A DNA stretch of 64,000 nucleotides from Aureliella sp046290675 (GCA_046290675.1 JBKAHA010000007.1:303139-367138); one strand, 5' to 3'; shown: positions 45,101-53,589, counted from the stretch's first letter. Made by a program: numbers and translations. The notes: a model not told the origin generated them from the sequence alone.

Positions 45101-45631
45101 CAGTTGCTGCTTGACACCTTCATTGTCGTTTCGCTACACATCCAAGGCGGAGACTATGACGATCACCCCGATGTCGTCCAGCGAATCCTAGACGAAGTTG
45201 GCTCGCAGTATCGTGCCGATACCGATCGCATTTACGTGACCGGACTCAGTCGGGGTGGGCATGCAAGCTGGAATATCATTGAGAAGCTACCAGGAGTTTT
45301 CGCGGCAACCGTCCCAATTGGCGGTACTCCTCGACTTGATGACTATTCAGCTTTTGAAACTACGGCGGTTTGGGTTGCTCACAATCGTCGAGATCCTGTT
45401 GTCGAGTGGGTGGACGCGGACCAAGCGGCTGGCCAGATTGAAGAGACAGTCGGGAAGCTGTTTCTAAGACTGGATCGTCCACTGCCTAGAGAAGAAGAAG
45501 TTCTCGACGAGCCGTTTGTTTTTACGGAACCTGATTTGGATCGTCACGACGCCTGGACCGATCTTTATACCAGCGAAGTTTTCTATCGCTGGCTTCTCTG
45601 TCAGACTCTGTCTCCCGTAGAAGTGAAGTAA
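42161..45631 (+). CDS. Zinc-finger/kinase/adhesin-like/esterase fusion protein
   Basis: A 1,156-residue protein; ATG 42161 follows TTAGGTCGAAA and is preferred to the GTG at 42113. (1) Residues ~8-50 look like an anti-sigma zf-HC2 zinc finger, with H-x3-C-x2-C in DHIGSCASCRQSL. (2) Residues ~98-360 are a complete kinase: GVIGRGSTGIVLKAW, HRDVKPAN (His 220), DFG at 241, SGTPQFMSPEQARG. (3) A helix at ~400-418 (VAVAGILAASVIGAMW). (4) Residues ~480-830 are beta-rich, resembling DUF4097 adhesin-like repeats (VVDPIIADVAATTDMGSVVF; ARLRATDGVIYVGKNDG). (5) A glycine-rich 9-residue repeat at 864-890. (6) Residues ~920-1150 are an esterase with Ser1030 in VTGLSRGGHASWN. The kinase should be cytosolic and the esterase outside. 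Paired with the sigma factor upstream. Confidence 0.9.
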   Translation: MIPSNRTDCLSVDQLELFLSERLDESSEAAVQDHIGSCASCRQSLERLAADPELWSGIQDDDIDIQRNADRDHEDAVDSALSFLAPTDDPAFAGKLAHYEVSGVIGRGSTGIVLKAWERRLNRYVAIKVLTPSLAAHGPARKRFEREGRAVAAVSHQHVVPIYAVDEFQGLPYIVMQYVPGLSLLQRVDKEGTLATCEVVRIGFQVASGLAAAHAQGIVHRDVKPANVLLENTVDRAMVTDFGLARVASEATMTHSGTISGTPQFMSPEQARGEAVDPRSDLFSLGSLLYAACTSRAPFRADTVFGIIHRVCESEPRPVREVNPEIEQWLADFISKLMSKSTTERFQSASEVATLLEAELAHLQNPTQVPQPAREWQRAATKATLASTDRATLWRRGPRVAVAGILAASVIGAMWTQREWLLESFQPADISPVVLAGSDGEVDPMPSAGPLDESPTSITKKLSPAEDGTDADLRASSAGRKTKTSEGRVPGAAASEDSSGSLRRYISTFAALSPGQDDQVQWSHEANEQSIVQGFQQRIDRSFDIDDGKLVRLAVDRGQIEIRQTELDYASLVILRRIEAANQAEAEKIAGQFVVTQTESGDGWQCDVALDEAFLERKGDRKIAQVVYGLSLPANTMVEVETERGNVVVDPIIADVAATTDMGSVVFHEVEGDQWARATGGEIVSTSGSTGRLDFMATHGNVCVAGVKGSARLRATDGVIYVGKNDGPVSAHATGGSIRIASLNSETSAHVGGGEIRLRLSETPKAKAKLSSAGGDISIELPSNSAVDFRANGQLLDAPDLEWNASVEAESIVDEAASLDSTAQTWKESSLNEGGVPIQMLASSGRIQIALVEQDGTNGYEEGLGGSGDSYSLGGSGNYFSLGGSGSHSQRVSASQEALAKTRGEPRAGAMVPISIEDGGNIDGYTLYLPVSYETDSLETYPVILYLTGGYGVGGPITRLNDWGLPRLLRDESDTDSERNQLLLDTFIVVSLHIQGGDYDDHPDVVQRILDEVGSQYRADTDRIYVTGLSRGGHASWNIIEKLPGVFAATVPIGGTPRLDDYSAFETTAVWVAHNRRDPVVEWVDADQAAGQIEETVGKLFLRLDRPLPREEEVLDEPFVFTEPDLDRHDAWTDLYTSEVFYRWLLCQTLSPVEVK
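44750..44830 (+). repeat. 27-bp coding repeat (nine-residue glycine-serine linker)
   Basis: Three 27-bp units encode LGGSGDSYS, LGGSGNYFS and LGGSGSHSQ between the adhesin-like part and the esterase part of the fusion protein. Likely a flexible linker; the unit length keeps the frame if copy number changes. Confidence 0.8.
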
Positions 45632-45968
45632 TTAGGTCGCTGAACGAGTGCCGCCAATATATGTTGGCAAGACAGTAATTGGAGTTACTGCAAGCGATCC
45701 ATTAGTGCATTGCTTTCCCATCGGGAGGCAATGCACTTTTCTTGTTTGTGGCGGCAAGCGAGTTCCATCCGGTCGTTGAAGCCTTCGTTCGCTTTGCTTG
45801 TTAAGTGAACGCAGTTTGTATTCCTTGCCAGACGGGGATCTGGTGTAGAGAGCTGCAGAGAATTCGTCGTTCTTTTCGAGCGTTCCAACTCTCCTGTTCG
45901 AGCAAGGGGAGTTTGGATTTGCTTTAATGGGGGATTGAGCAAGCATTGTTTGTTAGGAGGAGTCCGTC
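45632..45968. other. Gene-free stretch between kinase fusion and oxidoreductase
   Basis: The 337-bp gap holds the terminator at 45704-45745 and, at its end, the strong ribosome binding site AGGAGG (45955-45960) of the next gene. I found no coding frame with support. A promoter for the oxidoreductase should lie between about 45750 and 45940. Confidence 0.6.
45704..45745 (+). terminator. Rho-independent terminator after the kinase-esterase gene
   Basis: AGTGCATTGC (45704-45713) pairs perfectly with GCAATGCACT (45728-45737). An inner CCC-ATC-GGG can pair as well. TTT then CTTGTTT follows the stem. It lies 72 bases after the stop codon and is the clearest terminator in the window. Confidence 0.82.
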
Positions 45969-47264
45969 GTGAGTCGTCGCATCGAGCAAGAGGAAATGTG
46001 CCGTCCTCGAAATGAAACTCGGCGTCATTTTGTGCAAACGGGGACGATTGCACTTGCGAGTGTTGGTGCCATGCGCGCCGTTCATGCAGCGAGCGACTCA
46101 ACGATCCGAGTTGGGTTGGTTGGGTGCGGAGGACGTGGAACAGGGGCTGCCCGCAATGCGCTGCAAGCGGATCCCAACGCGAAGATTGTTGCGATGGCAG
46201 ATCTTTTTCGACCGGCCATCGACCGTAGTCTGGTTTCCCTGGAGAGACGATTTCCCAATCAAGTCGAGGTTGAGCCGGATCGGCAATTCGTTGGCTTCGA
46301 TAGCTACCAACGGCTGTTGGACGGAGACATTGACGTGGTGCTGCTGGCTTCGCCTCCTCATTACCGGCCCGATCATATGGAAGCGGCTGTCGAAGCGGGG
46401 AAGCACATCTTTTGTGAGAAGCCGGTGGCGGTGGATCCTGTCGGCGTTCGACGCGTTGAGGCGGCGAGCGGAAAGGCAGAACAGAAGGGGCTCAACGTAG
46501 TGAGCGGTCTTTGCTGGCGGTATGACCGCGGTATGGTCGAAACCGTCTCTCGTATTTTGGATGGACAAATCGGACGAGTCGTAGCGACCCAAGCGGACTA
46601 CTTGACAAACGCATTGTGGACCAAGAATAAATTGGAAGGGATGTCTGAATTCGAATACCAGTGCTTCAATTGGTACAATCACACATGGCTCTCAGGGGAT
46701 CATATCGTTGAGCAGTTCATCCACAGCTTGGATAAAGCACTCTGGCTGCGGCAGGATGAGCCACCGGTTATGGCGTACGGTACCGGTGGTAGGCAGCTGC
46801 GAACGGAAGTCTTAAACGGAGATATCTACGATCACTTTTGCGTGACCTACGAGTGGGCTGATGGGAGCCGCACTCAAGCCAATACACGGCAGCTGCGTGG
46901 GTGTATGAATCAGACAGAGGATTTTGTTTTCGGTAGTGCTGGACGTGCAAAGCTCATCAAACACGAAATTTTGGGAGCCAAGCCATGGAAGTTTCAAGGC
47001 GACGAGGTCCAGATGCACCAAGCCGAGCAGAACGAGCTCTTCAAAGCGATTCGAGGCGATCGGGAACGGATCAATAACGGCGATTACATGTGCAAGAGTA
47101 CGCTAATGGCGATTCTGGGCCGCGAAGTCTGTTATTCCGGGCAGCGAATCACTTGGGATGAAATCGCGTCGAGCCCACAGGACCTTCGTCCGTCGGCTTA
47201 CGACGGCAGTGATGTTCCTGCAGTCGTCGTCAAGCAGCCCGGCAAGTACCAACATCCGGCGTAG
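45969..47264 (+). CDS. Gfo/Idh/MocA oxidoreductase, Tat-exported
   Basis: A 431-residue NAD(P)-dependent dehydrogenase. The GTG start is supported by AGGAGG eight bases upstream, the best site after that of the small gene at 23830. The N-terminus has a Tat motif (TRRHFVQTGTIALASVGAM). The Rossmann domain has IRVGLVGCGGRGTGAARNAL, the acid in VAMADLF, and the Gfo/Idh/MocA signature AGKHIFCEKPVAVDPVGVRR. The C-terminal sheet domain includes WYNHTWLSGDHIVEQFIHSL with the H-x-x-E-Q-x-H metal-like or catalytic site and QNELFKAIRGDRERINNGDY. Exported members bind the cofactor before translocation. Substrate likely a sugar or sugar acid. Confidence 0.95.
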   Translation: MSRRIEQEEMCRPRNETRRHFVQTGTIALASVGAMRAVHAASDSTIRVGLVGCGGRGTGAARNALQADPNAKIVAMADLFRPAIDRSLVSLERRFPNQVEVEPDRQFVGFDSYQRLLDGDIDVVLLASPPHYRPDHMEAAVEAGKHIFCEKPVAVDPVGVRRVEAASGKAEQKGLNVVSGLCWRYDRGMVETVSRILDGQIGRVVATQADYLTNALWTKNKLEGMSEFEYQCFNWYNHTWLSGDHIVEQFIHSLDKALWLRQDEPPVMAYGTGGRQLRTEVLNGDIYDHFCVTYEWADGSRTQANTRQLRGCMNQTEDFVFGSAGRAKLIKHEILGAKPWKFQGDEVQMHQAEQNELFKAIRGDRERINNGDYMCKSTLMAILGREVCYSGQRITWDEIASSPQDLRPSAYDGSDVPAVVVKQPGKYQHPA

Positions 47265-47311
47265 TTGTCCGCGACGATCCGGGTTTCGCATCTCGTCTAG
47301 TCGCCGCTATT

Positions 47312-47367
47312 CTGAATCCGTTGACCTGAGTCCATTGATCTGAATCCGTTGATCTGAATCAATTCAT
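47312..47367. repeat. 14-bp tandem repeat, four degenerate copies, at convergent gene ends
   Basis: Units are CTGAATCCGTTGAC (47312), CTGAGTCCATTGAT (47326), CTGAATCCGTTGAT (47340) and CTGAATCAATTCAT (47354). The last unit runs into the stop codon of the minus-strand PQQ-propeller gene. It lies between convergent genes and has no T-run. Confidence 0.75.
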
Positions 47368-48689
47368 TTGGGCGAACCCACGCAGAAGAGCCACTCTTGC
47401 CGGTCATCACCAATGCCCATTGCGACGCGGTGATAGATTCGGCTGTCCGCAATCGTCGGAGTCGCAAACACTTCGTCGCCTAGTTTGGATTTTGCCAAAC
47501 GTTTGAATTCTTTGGGAGTGGCTTCGAAAACGAAGCATTCCCCCGATTCGTTGCAAGCAAAAATTTGGCTTCCGACAATCACGGGAGAGGCGGAGAAGGT
47601 ACCTCCCAACCTGGCTTTCCACATTTCTTCGCCGTTGGAAGCTCTCCAGCACATGGCGATACCCGCGTCGAGAATTCCGAAGAGATATCCTTCGTGGATG
47701 ACAAGCGAAGGAACGTAAAGTCGGTTCCGGTTGCGCCAGACCGTTTCACCGGATCCGTCGGCACGAATCGCGGACATATGATTGTCGGGGTAGCCGCCAC
47801 TGGTAAAGATGCTGGTTCCGTCGGTCAGAGTCGATGTAACACACTCCGTCGTAGCCCCTGCGGTTGTCCAAAGCGTTCGGCCTGAAAGAGGATCGTAGCT
47901 CTCAATCAGATCGCAGCCAACCAATACGAGTTGGTCTTTTCCGTCGCAGTGCACGATGGTCGGCGATGGATAATTGGGTTTCTGCGGGCGTTCACGCTCC
48001 CAGATCAAGTCTCCGCTGCTGCGATCGAAGGCCTTCAGCCGACCACCAGACTTGTTGTCGGAAACGACGATCACCAAATTTTGATACAGACACGGAGACG
48101 CTCCATAGCCTTGGTGGACTTGGTAACGCGACACGTCCCGCTGCCAAAGAATGCCACCGTCTAGTGAAAGTGCGCTTAGTTTCAAAGCGCCGTTGTTCGG
48201 GAACGCAACGAAGACGTGCTTTCCATCACAGGCTGGGGTTGAGGAGGCGCCCGATGCCTTCGAATTCTTTTGCATTGCTCCTGCAGAATGGACTTCGGAC
48301 TGCCAAAGTAATTTGCCGGATTCTCTGGAGTAGCAGAGTACGGATTGAGCACCGCTCTGCTCGTCGCAGGAATTGAGTAAAACGAACTTGCCGGAGACGA
48401 TCGTCGAACCGTGTCCACGTCCAGGGATCCGGGACTTCCAAACTAAGTTGGCCGATTCACCGATGTCTAGAGGGGGATTCTGATCTGCGTTGGCGGTTCC
48501 ATTTCGCTGGGGGCCACGCCACCATGGCCAATCTGTTTCCGCGATCGTAAAACCATCCTCAACCCTACCCAGTGGCACGTCATCCGCCAACGCGGCGTTC
48601 GGGAGCAGGGCTGGGCTGAAAGGAGCCGCGGAGATCGTAATGCAAAAGAGGAATGCGCGGAACGAGTTCAGATTCATTGGGGAGACCAT
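47364..48689 (-). CDS. Exported PQQ-like beta-propeller protein
   Basis: About 441 residues; ATG at 48689 or 48677 places the signal peptide (FRAFLFCITISAAPF) at the start. After a linker, the sequence WPWWRGPQRNGTANADQNP is the well-known opening of planctomycete PQQ-propeller proteins. Blade motifs follow: NLVWKSRIPGRGHGSTIVSG, VLCYSRESGKLLWQSEVHSA, ALSLDGGILWQRDVSRYQVH, LKAFDRSSGDLIWERERPQK, YDPLSGRTLWTTAG, AMCWRASNGEEMWKARLG. About eight blades fit. The family binds PQQ in dehydrogenases or acts as a scaffold like BamB; the residues for PQQ binding cannot be checked. It converges with the oxidoreductase gene. Confidence 0.93.
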   Translation of the reverse strand: MVSPMNLNSFRAFLFCITISAAPFSPALLPNAALADDVPLGRVEDGFTIAETDWPWWRGPQRNGTANADQNPPLDIGESANLVWKSRIPGRGHGSTIVSGKFVLLNSCDEQSGAQSVLCYSRESGKLLWQSEVHSAGAMQKNSKASGASSTPACDGKHVFVAFPNNGALKLSALSLDGGILWQRDVSRYQVHQGYGASPCLYQNLVIVVSDNKSGGRLKAFDRSSGDLIWERERPQKPNYPSPTIVHCDGKDQLVLVGCDLIESYDPLSGRTLWTTAGATTECVTSTLTDGTSIFTSGGYPDNHMSAIRADGSGETVWRNRNRLYVPSLVIHEGYLFGILDAGIAMCWRASNGEEMWKARLGGTFSASPVIVGSQIFACNESGECFVFEATPKEFKRLAKSKLGDEVFATPTIADSRIYHRVAMGIGDDRQEWLFCVGSPK

Positions 48690-48746
48690 GGTGGAATTGG
48701 GCCTTTGGATGAAAACGCACATGTTGTACGCGGTATTTCAGGAGGC

Positions 48747-48869
48747 GTGGCAGGCTGAAGCCTGGACTCAAACGAGGATCGGAACCTGAGTAGTGACAAG
48801 TCGAAACCTGTACTCCAACGAGGAACAACTAAAGTGGCCGGCTGAAGTCTGGACTCCAGCCAGGAGCGG
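48747..48869. repeat. Three degenerate copies of a REP-like element
   Basis: Copies start at 48747, 48793 and 48834. The clearest parts are CAGGCTGAAGCCTGGACTC (48751) and CCGGCTGAAGTCTGGACTCC (48838); the middle copy reads AGTCGAAACCTGTACTCC. Each ends in a CxAxGAGG-like block. CAGGCT-GA-AGCCTG in the first copy is a perfect inverted repeat. The array lies between two minus-strand genes and looks like a dispersed planctomycete intergenic repeat. Confidence 0.65.
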
Positions 48870-48910
48870 AAATGGGAAGCGGTGGATAGCGGCGAAGCTA
48901 GGCGCGTGAC

Positions 48911-50356
48911 TTACTTGAGGGATTGCAATAGTTGAACCGCCGCCTCAGCCATGGCTTCGCCGCCACCCGGTTGGATGCTGCTGGTAGTGACTTCATAACT
49001 GCCTTCAGCGAAAGCCTTTCGGGTGGGGACATAAAAATCGAGGTCTTGTGCGAGTGAAATGACGGCCGTGGTCTTAAACGGAGATCCGTCTCGAATTTGC
49101 ATGCCAATTTCGACGAAGACCTCATGCGGCAATGAGACGATTGCGTATGAATCGCCGATGGTTATGGCCTGAAGCTCGACTTGGAGGTGGTCACCATCAC
49201 GCTCACGTAAGCGTTCGGTGTTCAATTGCTTCCAAGCGGCGACGCGTTCGAGAAAACTAGCTTCACCCTTGGGAGCGAACAGAATGCTTTCGGCTTTGGC
49301 ATGCAATGCTGGGTCGAGTTCTTGCAACGGAATCGGAACGATCGTGCGGCCGAACTTCAAGTCGGGGCTGGCGATCGTTTTCATGTCTGGATCCAAGTCC
49401 TGAATCTCTTCGACCAGTCTGTTGGCGATTAACTTGAAGTGATTCCACTTGTCCGGCCTTGTCTCCGCCCGCACGTCGATGTGATTGATGTCGCCGGCGG
49501 TACCTTCGCCAAACAGAGCAACAAATCCCTCACCATGCTTTTCACGCAATAGGCGGTCCATTTCGCCAGGGAAGTCCGCGCCGAATCGAGTTAGGTCGCC
49601 ATAGGTGGCCGTGTGAAGAGCAAAGGTTGTGTACAGTCCGAGCGGCTTACTGTCTGACCGGCGGTTCAGTCTCAGAACCGGAAGCCGAGTGTCCACTGGG
49701 CCGGCTTCACGAACGATGTTGGGGTTTCCTATTCCTGGATTGAATCGGACGCTTCCGTCTTTCATATGAAAGCGGCGGTTGAAGGCCAGCCCTTCGACCT
49801 GAGTTTCTCCCTCCGTCGCGGAGGCGGGGACAGAAGTTGAAATGGCTTCTTTCGCGGCCTCAGACAAACGATCGCAGAGAAACGGCACATACTCGATGGG
49901 CTCCGCAGGATCAGAGCCATGGTTCTGCTTAACCGCCTTGGCATGCAACAGATCACGCAGAGTTCCGTAGTATTCGGGGCCCGCGTGGTTGTGCGTTGCC
50001 GAAACGATGATCTGGTCGCGTGGAACGCCGGTTTCCTTCATGATTCGTGCGCGAATCGGGTCCGAAGCCGTCCTGCCGATACTGCAAACGTCTAAGCTAA
50101 TGACGAGAGCACGAGTATCGTCGTCTGCCAGGTACATGACACGACCGTGAAGCGGATCATCAATCCCTTTGCTGTACGATTCGTAGTAGTTGCCAGCGAT
50201 GCGAAATCCAACTGGTGGTGTAATCTCGACTCGCGCGAAACCCGCCCTTAGATCGCCTGCGTAGACTTCGGAACTCAATCCAAAAGCAAATAGGCAAACA
50301 GAGAGGACGATGGCTCTGCAACAAGACGATTGGGAGAGGAGCTTGCTTCGGAGCAT
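48911..50356 (-). CDS. Neutral/alkaline ceramidase-like exported hydrolase
   Basis: A 481-residue protein with signal peptide (AIVLSVCLFAFGLSSEVYAG). It shows the N-terminal pattern of neutral ceramidases: GDLRAGFARVEITPPVGFRI, DDPLHGRVMYLADDDTRALV with SLDVCSIG, and SATHNHAGPEYYGTLRDLLH holding the zinc histidines. Another His region is YTTFALHTATYGDLTRFGAD, and FGEGTAGDINHIDVRAETRP fits the GTAGD block. Close relatives in planctomycetes lack proof of ceramide hydrolysis, so the substrate may be another amide. It is about 220 bp upstream of the PQQ-propeller gene on the same strand and divergent from the haem dehydrogenase. Confidence 0.9.
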   Translation of the reverse strand: MLRSKLLSQSSCCRAIVLSVCLFAFGLSSEVYAGDLRAGFARVEITPPVGFRIAGNYYESYSKGIDDPLHGRVMYLADDDTRALVISLDVCSIGRTASDPIRARIMKETGVPRDQIIVSATHNHAGPEYYGTLRDLLHAKAVKQNHGSDPAEPIEYVPFLCDRLSEAAKEAISTSVPASATEGETQVEGLAFNRRFHMKDGSVRFNPGIGNPNIVREAGPVDTRLPVLRLNRRSDSKPLGLYTTFALHTATYGDLTRFGADFPGEMDRLLREKHGEGFVALFGEGTAGDINHIDVRAETRPDKWNHFKLIANRLVEEIQDLDPDMKTIASPDLKFGRTIVPIPLQELDPALHAKAESILFAPKGEASFLERVAAWKQLNTERLRERDGDHLQVELQAITIGDSYAIVSLPHEVFVEIGMQIRDGSPFKTTAVISLAQDLDFYVPTRKAFAEGSYEVTTSSIQPGGGEAMAEAAVQLLQSLK

Positions 50357-50491
50357 AATTCATGTTCCCAGGTGATTCATTTCGGTATGCTGGGGCGGTC
50401 GCTACTGTCAAGATATGGATGACAGTTTCAAGCGTGCTAGCAGCGAATATGATAGCCGATGCACGGTGGGCAATCTGTTAGGTGCGATGGG

Positions 50492-53467
50492 ATGGGAAGT
50501 GTGAAAAGCGACTTATCGAGATGGTGCATCGTTGCGGTAGCGTCCTTGGTCTGGGGAACCATTTCATCCAAGTGGAATCAGAGCGTCGCAGGTGAGCCGA
50601 CGGTCGCGGAGGCGGCTGACGCATTCGTTTTGGATGACGGGATCCGGATCGAGATTGCCGCCAGCGAGCCTAATGTGATCGATCCTGTTGCGATCCGCTT
50701 CGGCAGTCGCGGGGAAATGTGGGTCGTCGAAATGCCTGACTACCCGACGGGGCCTGTCAATGGCGGAGATTTCAACGGAAGAATCCGTGTACTGCAGGAC
50801 CATGATGCAGATGGATTCTACGAGTCGGCAACACTCTTTGCAGATGGGCTCGAATTCGCGACGGGGCTCCAGCCATGGAAAGACGGTGTGATCGTCACGC
50901 TAGCCGGTTCTATTGAATTCCTCCGTGACCTGGATGGCGATGGTCGCTGCGACGAGCGGCAGGTCTGGTTTCAAGGGTTTTCGACGGGCAATGAGCAGCT
51001 GCGCGCGAACCATCCCCGCTTGGGGCCTGATGGGCTGGTTTACGTAGCCTCGGGGCTTCGCGGGGGTGCGATCGAAGCTGTAGATGAAAAGTGGAAATCG
51101 TCTAAATCGGAGGAGACACTAGATCTGGCCGGCTACGATTTCTGTTTTGACCCCCAAGGTGGACACTGGGGCAGGGCCACTGGAAATAGCCAATTCGGAC
51201 TAACGATTGATGACTTTGGAGTCCGTGTGGCATGTAGCAATCGCAATCCTGGGATGCAGTCGATTCTGCCTTTCGATTTGGTCGCTCAGTCGAATACCGT
51301 CACTGCCGCAGACGCGTACCGCGACATCGCTTTGGCTGGAGCCCATAGCCGCGTGGTCGCGGCGGCCGAGACTTGGACCACAAGCAATTTGCACGAGGGG
51401 CAGTTCAGCGCTGCGTGCGGAGTCACCATCGGAATGGGCAGTGCATTTCCGTCTGCTTGGCGGGACTCTCTGCTAGTTTGCGAGCCAACCAGCTACGCGG
51501 TGCAACGACAGGAAATCGTTTCCAGCAGTATCACACCGTCGTACCGCCGAGTTGCGTCCGAGGGTGAATTCGTTGCAAGTAAAAATACTTGGTTCCGGCC
51601 CGTCGATTTATGCAATGGACCGGACGGTGCACTCTACATCGTCGATATGTGCCGCGCTGTCATAGAACACCCCGATTGGGCTCCTCCTGAGCTTAGGAAA
51701 CGCCCAGACGAGCGTGACGGAGATCGACTCGGGAGGATCTGGAGGGTTTCCGCGATCGGTAAGAGATCCTCGAAGTCGGCTGTTTCGACGTCGGAGACGC
51801 AAATCACGAGATTGCTAGATTCGCCGAATCCATGGCAGCGAGCTATGGCGAGTCGCCGACTTTACGAATCCGTTGAGACGAAGCGATCCGCGGATTTGGA
51901 TGTCGATGGGTTACTTTCAAGTGTTCAGACCGATGCCGGAATGGCGCGCGTGCTGCAATGGGCAGCAGCCCAAAAGTTGCTTCGCCCCAAGCAGTTGAGC
52001 GAATTGTCTCGCCATGAGAATCCGAAGCTTCGACGCGTCGTCGCTCGCCTGGTGAAAGGCATTGCAGATTCTGATACTAGTGAAAGCATCGTGAAGCGTT
52101 TAATTGGGGATTCAGATGAGGGAGTGAGATTTGAAACGTTTCAGGTGGCGATCCTCGATAAGCAATCTAAGTTTTTTGCGACAGAATTGGCCGCTATCGC
52201 GACTTCGGAATTGGATTCAGCGTGGGTCCGACTTTTTCAATCCTGTGAAGCCGAAGCGGCTCGCCAGATCTTGTTGAATTGGCCCTCTGAGCCAGAGACG
52301 CCGGACAATAACACGCTGTTGATCGTGCGTGCCTTGGGACGCCAGGCCGCCCCGTTTGGATTGGTGCCGACTGCGTTTGGAGGGCGAGATGAACTGGTGG
52401 TTGCAAACGTTGCCGGTTGGAGTGAGGGGCAGTCGCCGTTCGCCGCACGGACTACACCTGTATCGGAAACCCCTTATGTTTCCCGAGCCATCAATATGTC
52501 GCAAGTTTATCTCGAGCGGCTTGAATTAAGAGATGAACTGCTGCGAGATGAAATGCTGTTGTGCGCCTGGAATGTGCTGGAGTCAGCCGGCCAAATCGAT
52601 CCACACTTGGTTGAGAGGATTGCCTTAGCGAGCCCTTCTGCAACGTTAAGCAATGTCGCCATTCGCTGGTGGTTGTCGACGGATGTTGACCAGGCGATGA
52701 GTTGGCTGGTAAGCCATTTCAGCCAGCTTTCTGGTCGTGACCGAAATGCATGGCTGAGAGTTGCATTGAGTTACGAAAACGCATTGCCGCAATTGCTTTA
52801 TGCGTTGGAATCGAGGGGCATCGCACCGAACTTGATTCCGCCTGAGATATCGAATCGGCTGCAAGCACATTCCAATTCAACTCTGGCTGCGATAGCCAAG
52901 GAGATTTTTTCGTCAACGCGACGCGCCAAACAGTCTTTACTCCGCGAGTATGCTTCCGCAACGAGTGGACTTGCCAGCCTGGAACGAGGCAAAAAACTCT
53001 TCCGAACTCACTGTGCTGCGTGTCATCGCATTGGCGGCAACGGTACGAATGTTGGCCCAGACATATCTGATAGTCGAACAAAGAGTCCGAATTATCTGCT
53101 GACAGCAATCCTTTTGCCAAGTGCAAGTATCGATGGAGCGTACCAAGCCTATCGCTGCCTGACCGTTGATGACCAAGTTTACGTTGGATTGATGATCGAT
53201 CGGAATGCGACGCAAATGAGGCTTCGGATATCAGGCGGCGACACCGTGCGGATTCCTGCGGAAGAAATTGCGGCGCTGCAGCCCACCGAAGACTCGTTCA
53301 TGCCCGCGGGTTTCGAACGGGTGATCGACGTCGCATCGATGCGAGACTTGATCGGCTACTTGAAGGGATGGCGATACGCGTCAGACAACTCCGACGACTC
53401 AACCGCGGTTCCGTTGACGACAGCATTGGTCGATGGAGGAACGATCGATTTAGACCTACTTCAATAG
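50492..53467 (+). CDS. PVC-type haem-binding dehydrogenase with HEAT-like region
   Basis: A 991-residue exported protein; ATG 50492 follows AGGTG with seven bases between. After a signal peptide (WCIVAVASLVWGTIS) comes a six-bladed propeller (residues ~50-430): GIRIEIAASEPNVIDPVAIR, RGEMWVVEMPDYP, RIRVLQDHDADGFYESATLF, and DGALYIVDMCRAVIEHPDWA, all typical of the membrane-bound dehydrogenase domain of planctomycetes. A helical, HEAT-like part follows. A cytochrome c domain closes the protein, with CAACH at 841-845 in LFRTHCAACHRIGGNGTNVG and KSPNYLLTAILLPSASID further on. Likely a periplasmic sugar or alcohol dehydrogenase. A DUF1080 gene follows on the same strand. Confidence 0.93.
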   Translation: MGSVKSDLSRWCIVAVASLVWGTISSKWNQSVAGEPTVAEAADAFVLDDGIRIEIAASEPNVIDPVAIRFGSRGEMWVVEMPDYPTGPVNGGDFNGRIRVLQDHDADGFYESATLFADGLEFATGLQPWKDGVIVTLAGSIEFLRDLDGDGRCDERQVWFQGFSTGNEQLRANHPRLGPDGLVYVASGLRGGAIEAVDEKWKSSKSEETLDLAGYDFCFDPQGGHWGRATGNSQFGLTIDDFGVRVACSNRNPGMQSILPFDLVAQSNTVTAADAYRDIALAGAHSRVVAAAETWTTSNLHEGQFSAACGVTIGMGSAFPSAWRDSLLVCEPTSYAVQRQEIVSSSITPSYRRVASEGEFVASKNTWFRPVDLCNGPDGALYIVDMCRAVIEHPDWAPPELRKRPDERDGDRLGRIWRVSAIGKRSSKSAVSTSETQITRLLDSPNPWQRAMASRRLYESVETKRSADLDVDGLLSSVQTDAGMARVLQWAAAQKLLRPKQLSELSRHENPKLRRVVARLVKGIADSDTSESIVKRLIGDSDEGVRFETFQVAILDKQSKFFATELAAIATSELDSAWVRLFQSCEAEAARQILLNWPSEPETPDNNTLLIVRALGRQAAPFGLVPTAFGGRDELVVANVAGWSEGQSPFAARTTPVSETPYVSRAINMSQVYLERLELRDELLRDEMLLCAWNVLESAGQIDPHLVERIALASPSATLSNVAIRWWLSTDVDQAMSWLVSHFSQLSGRDRNAWLRVALSYENALPQLLYALESRGIAPNLIPPEISNRLQAHSNSTLAAIAKEIFSSTRRAKQSLLREYASATSGLASLERGKKLFRTHCAACHRIGGNGTNVGPDISDSRTKSPNYLLTAILLPSASIDGAYQAYRCLTVDDQVYVGLMIDRNATQMRLRISGGDTVRIPAEEIAALQPTEDSFMPAGFERVIDVASMRDLIGYLKGWRYASDNSDDSTAVPLTTALVDGGTIDLDLLQ

Positions 53468-53589
53468 TCTGTCCCAATTTCCATCGTGCGGGACAGCAAT
53501 GGTTGGCAATCGACCAAACGGTGTGCGAGAATGTTTGGCGATCTGAATTGTCTTCAAACACCCTAGCTTCCTCACCACAAGGTCGGACG

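Noticed and set aside
45685..46101. 138-codon minus-strand frame before the oxidoreductase gene
   Set aside because: It runs through the terminator hairpin and the strong ribosome binding site of the plus-strand gene and has no recognisable content.
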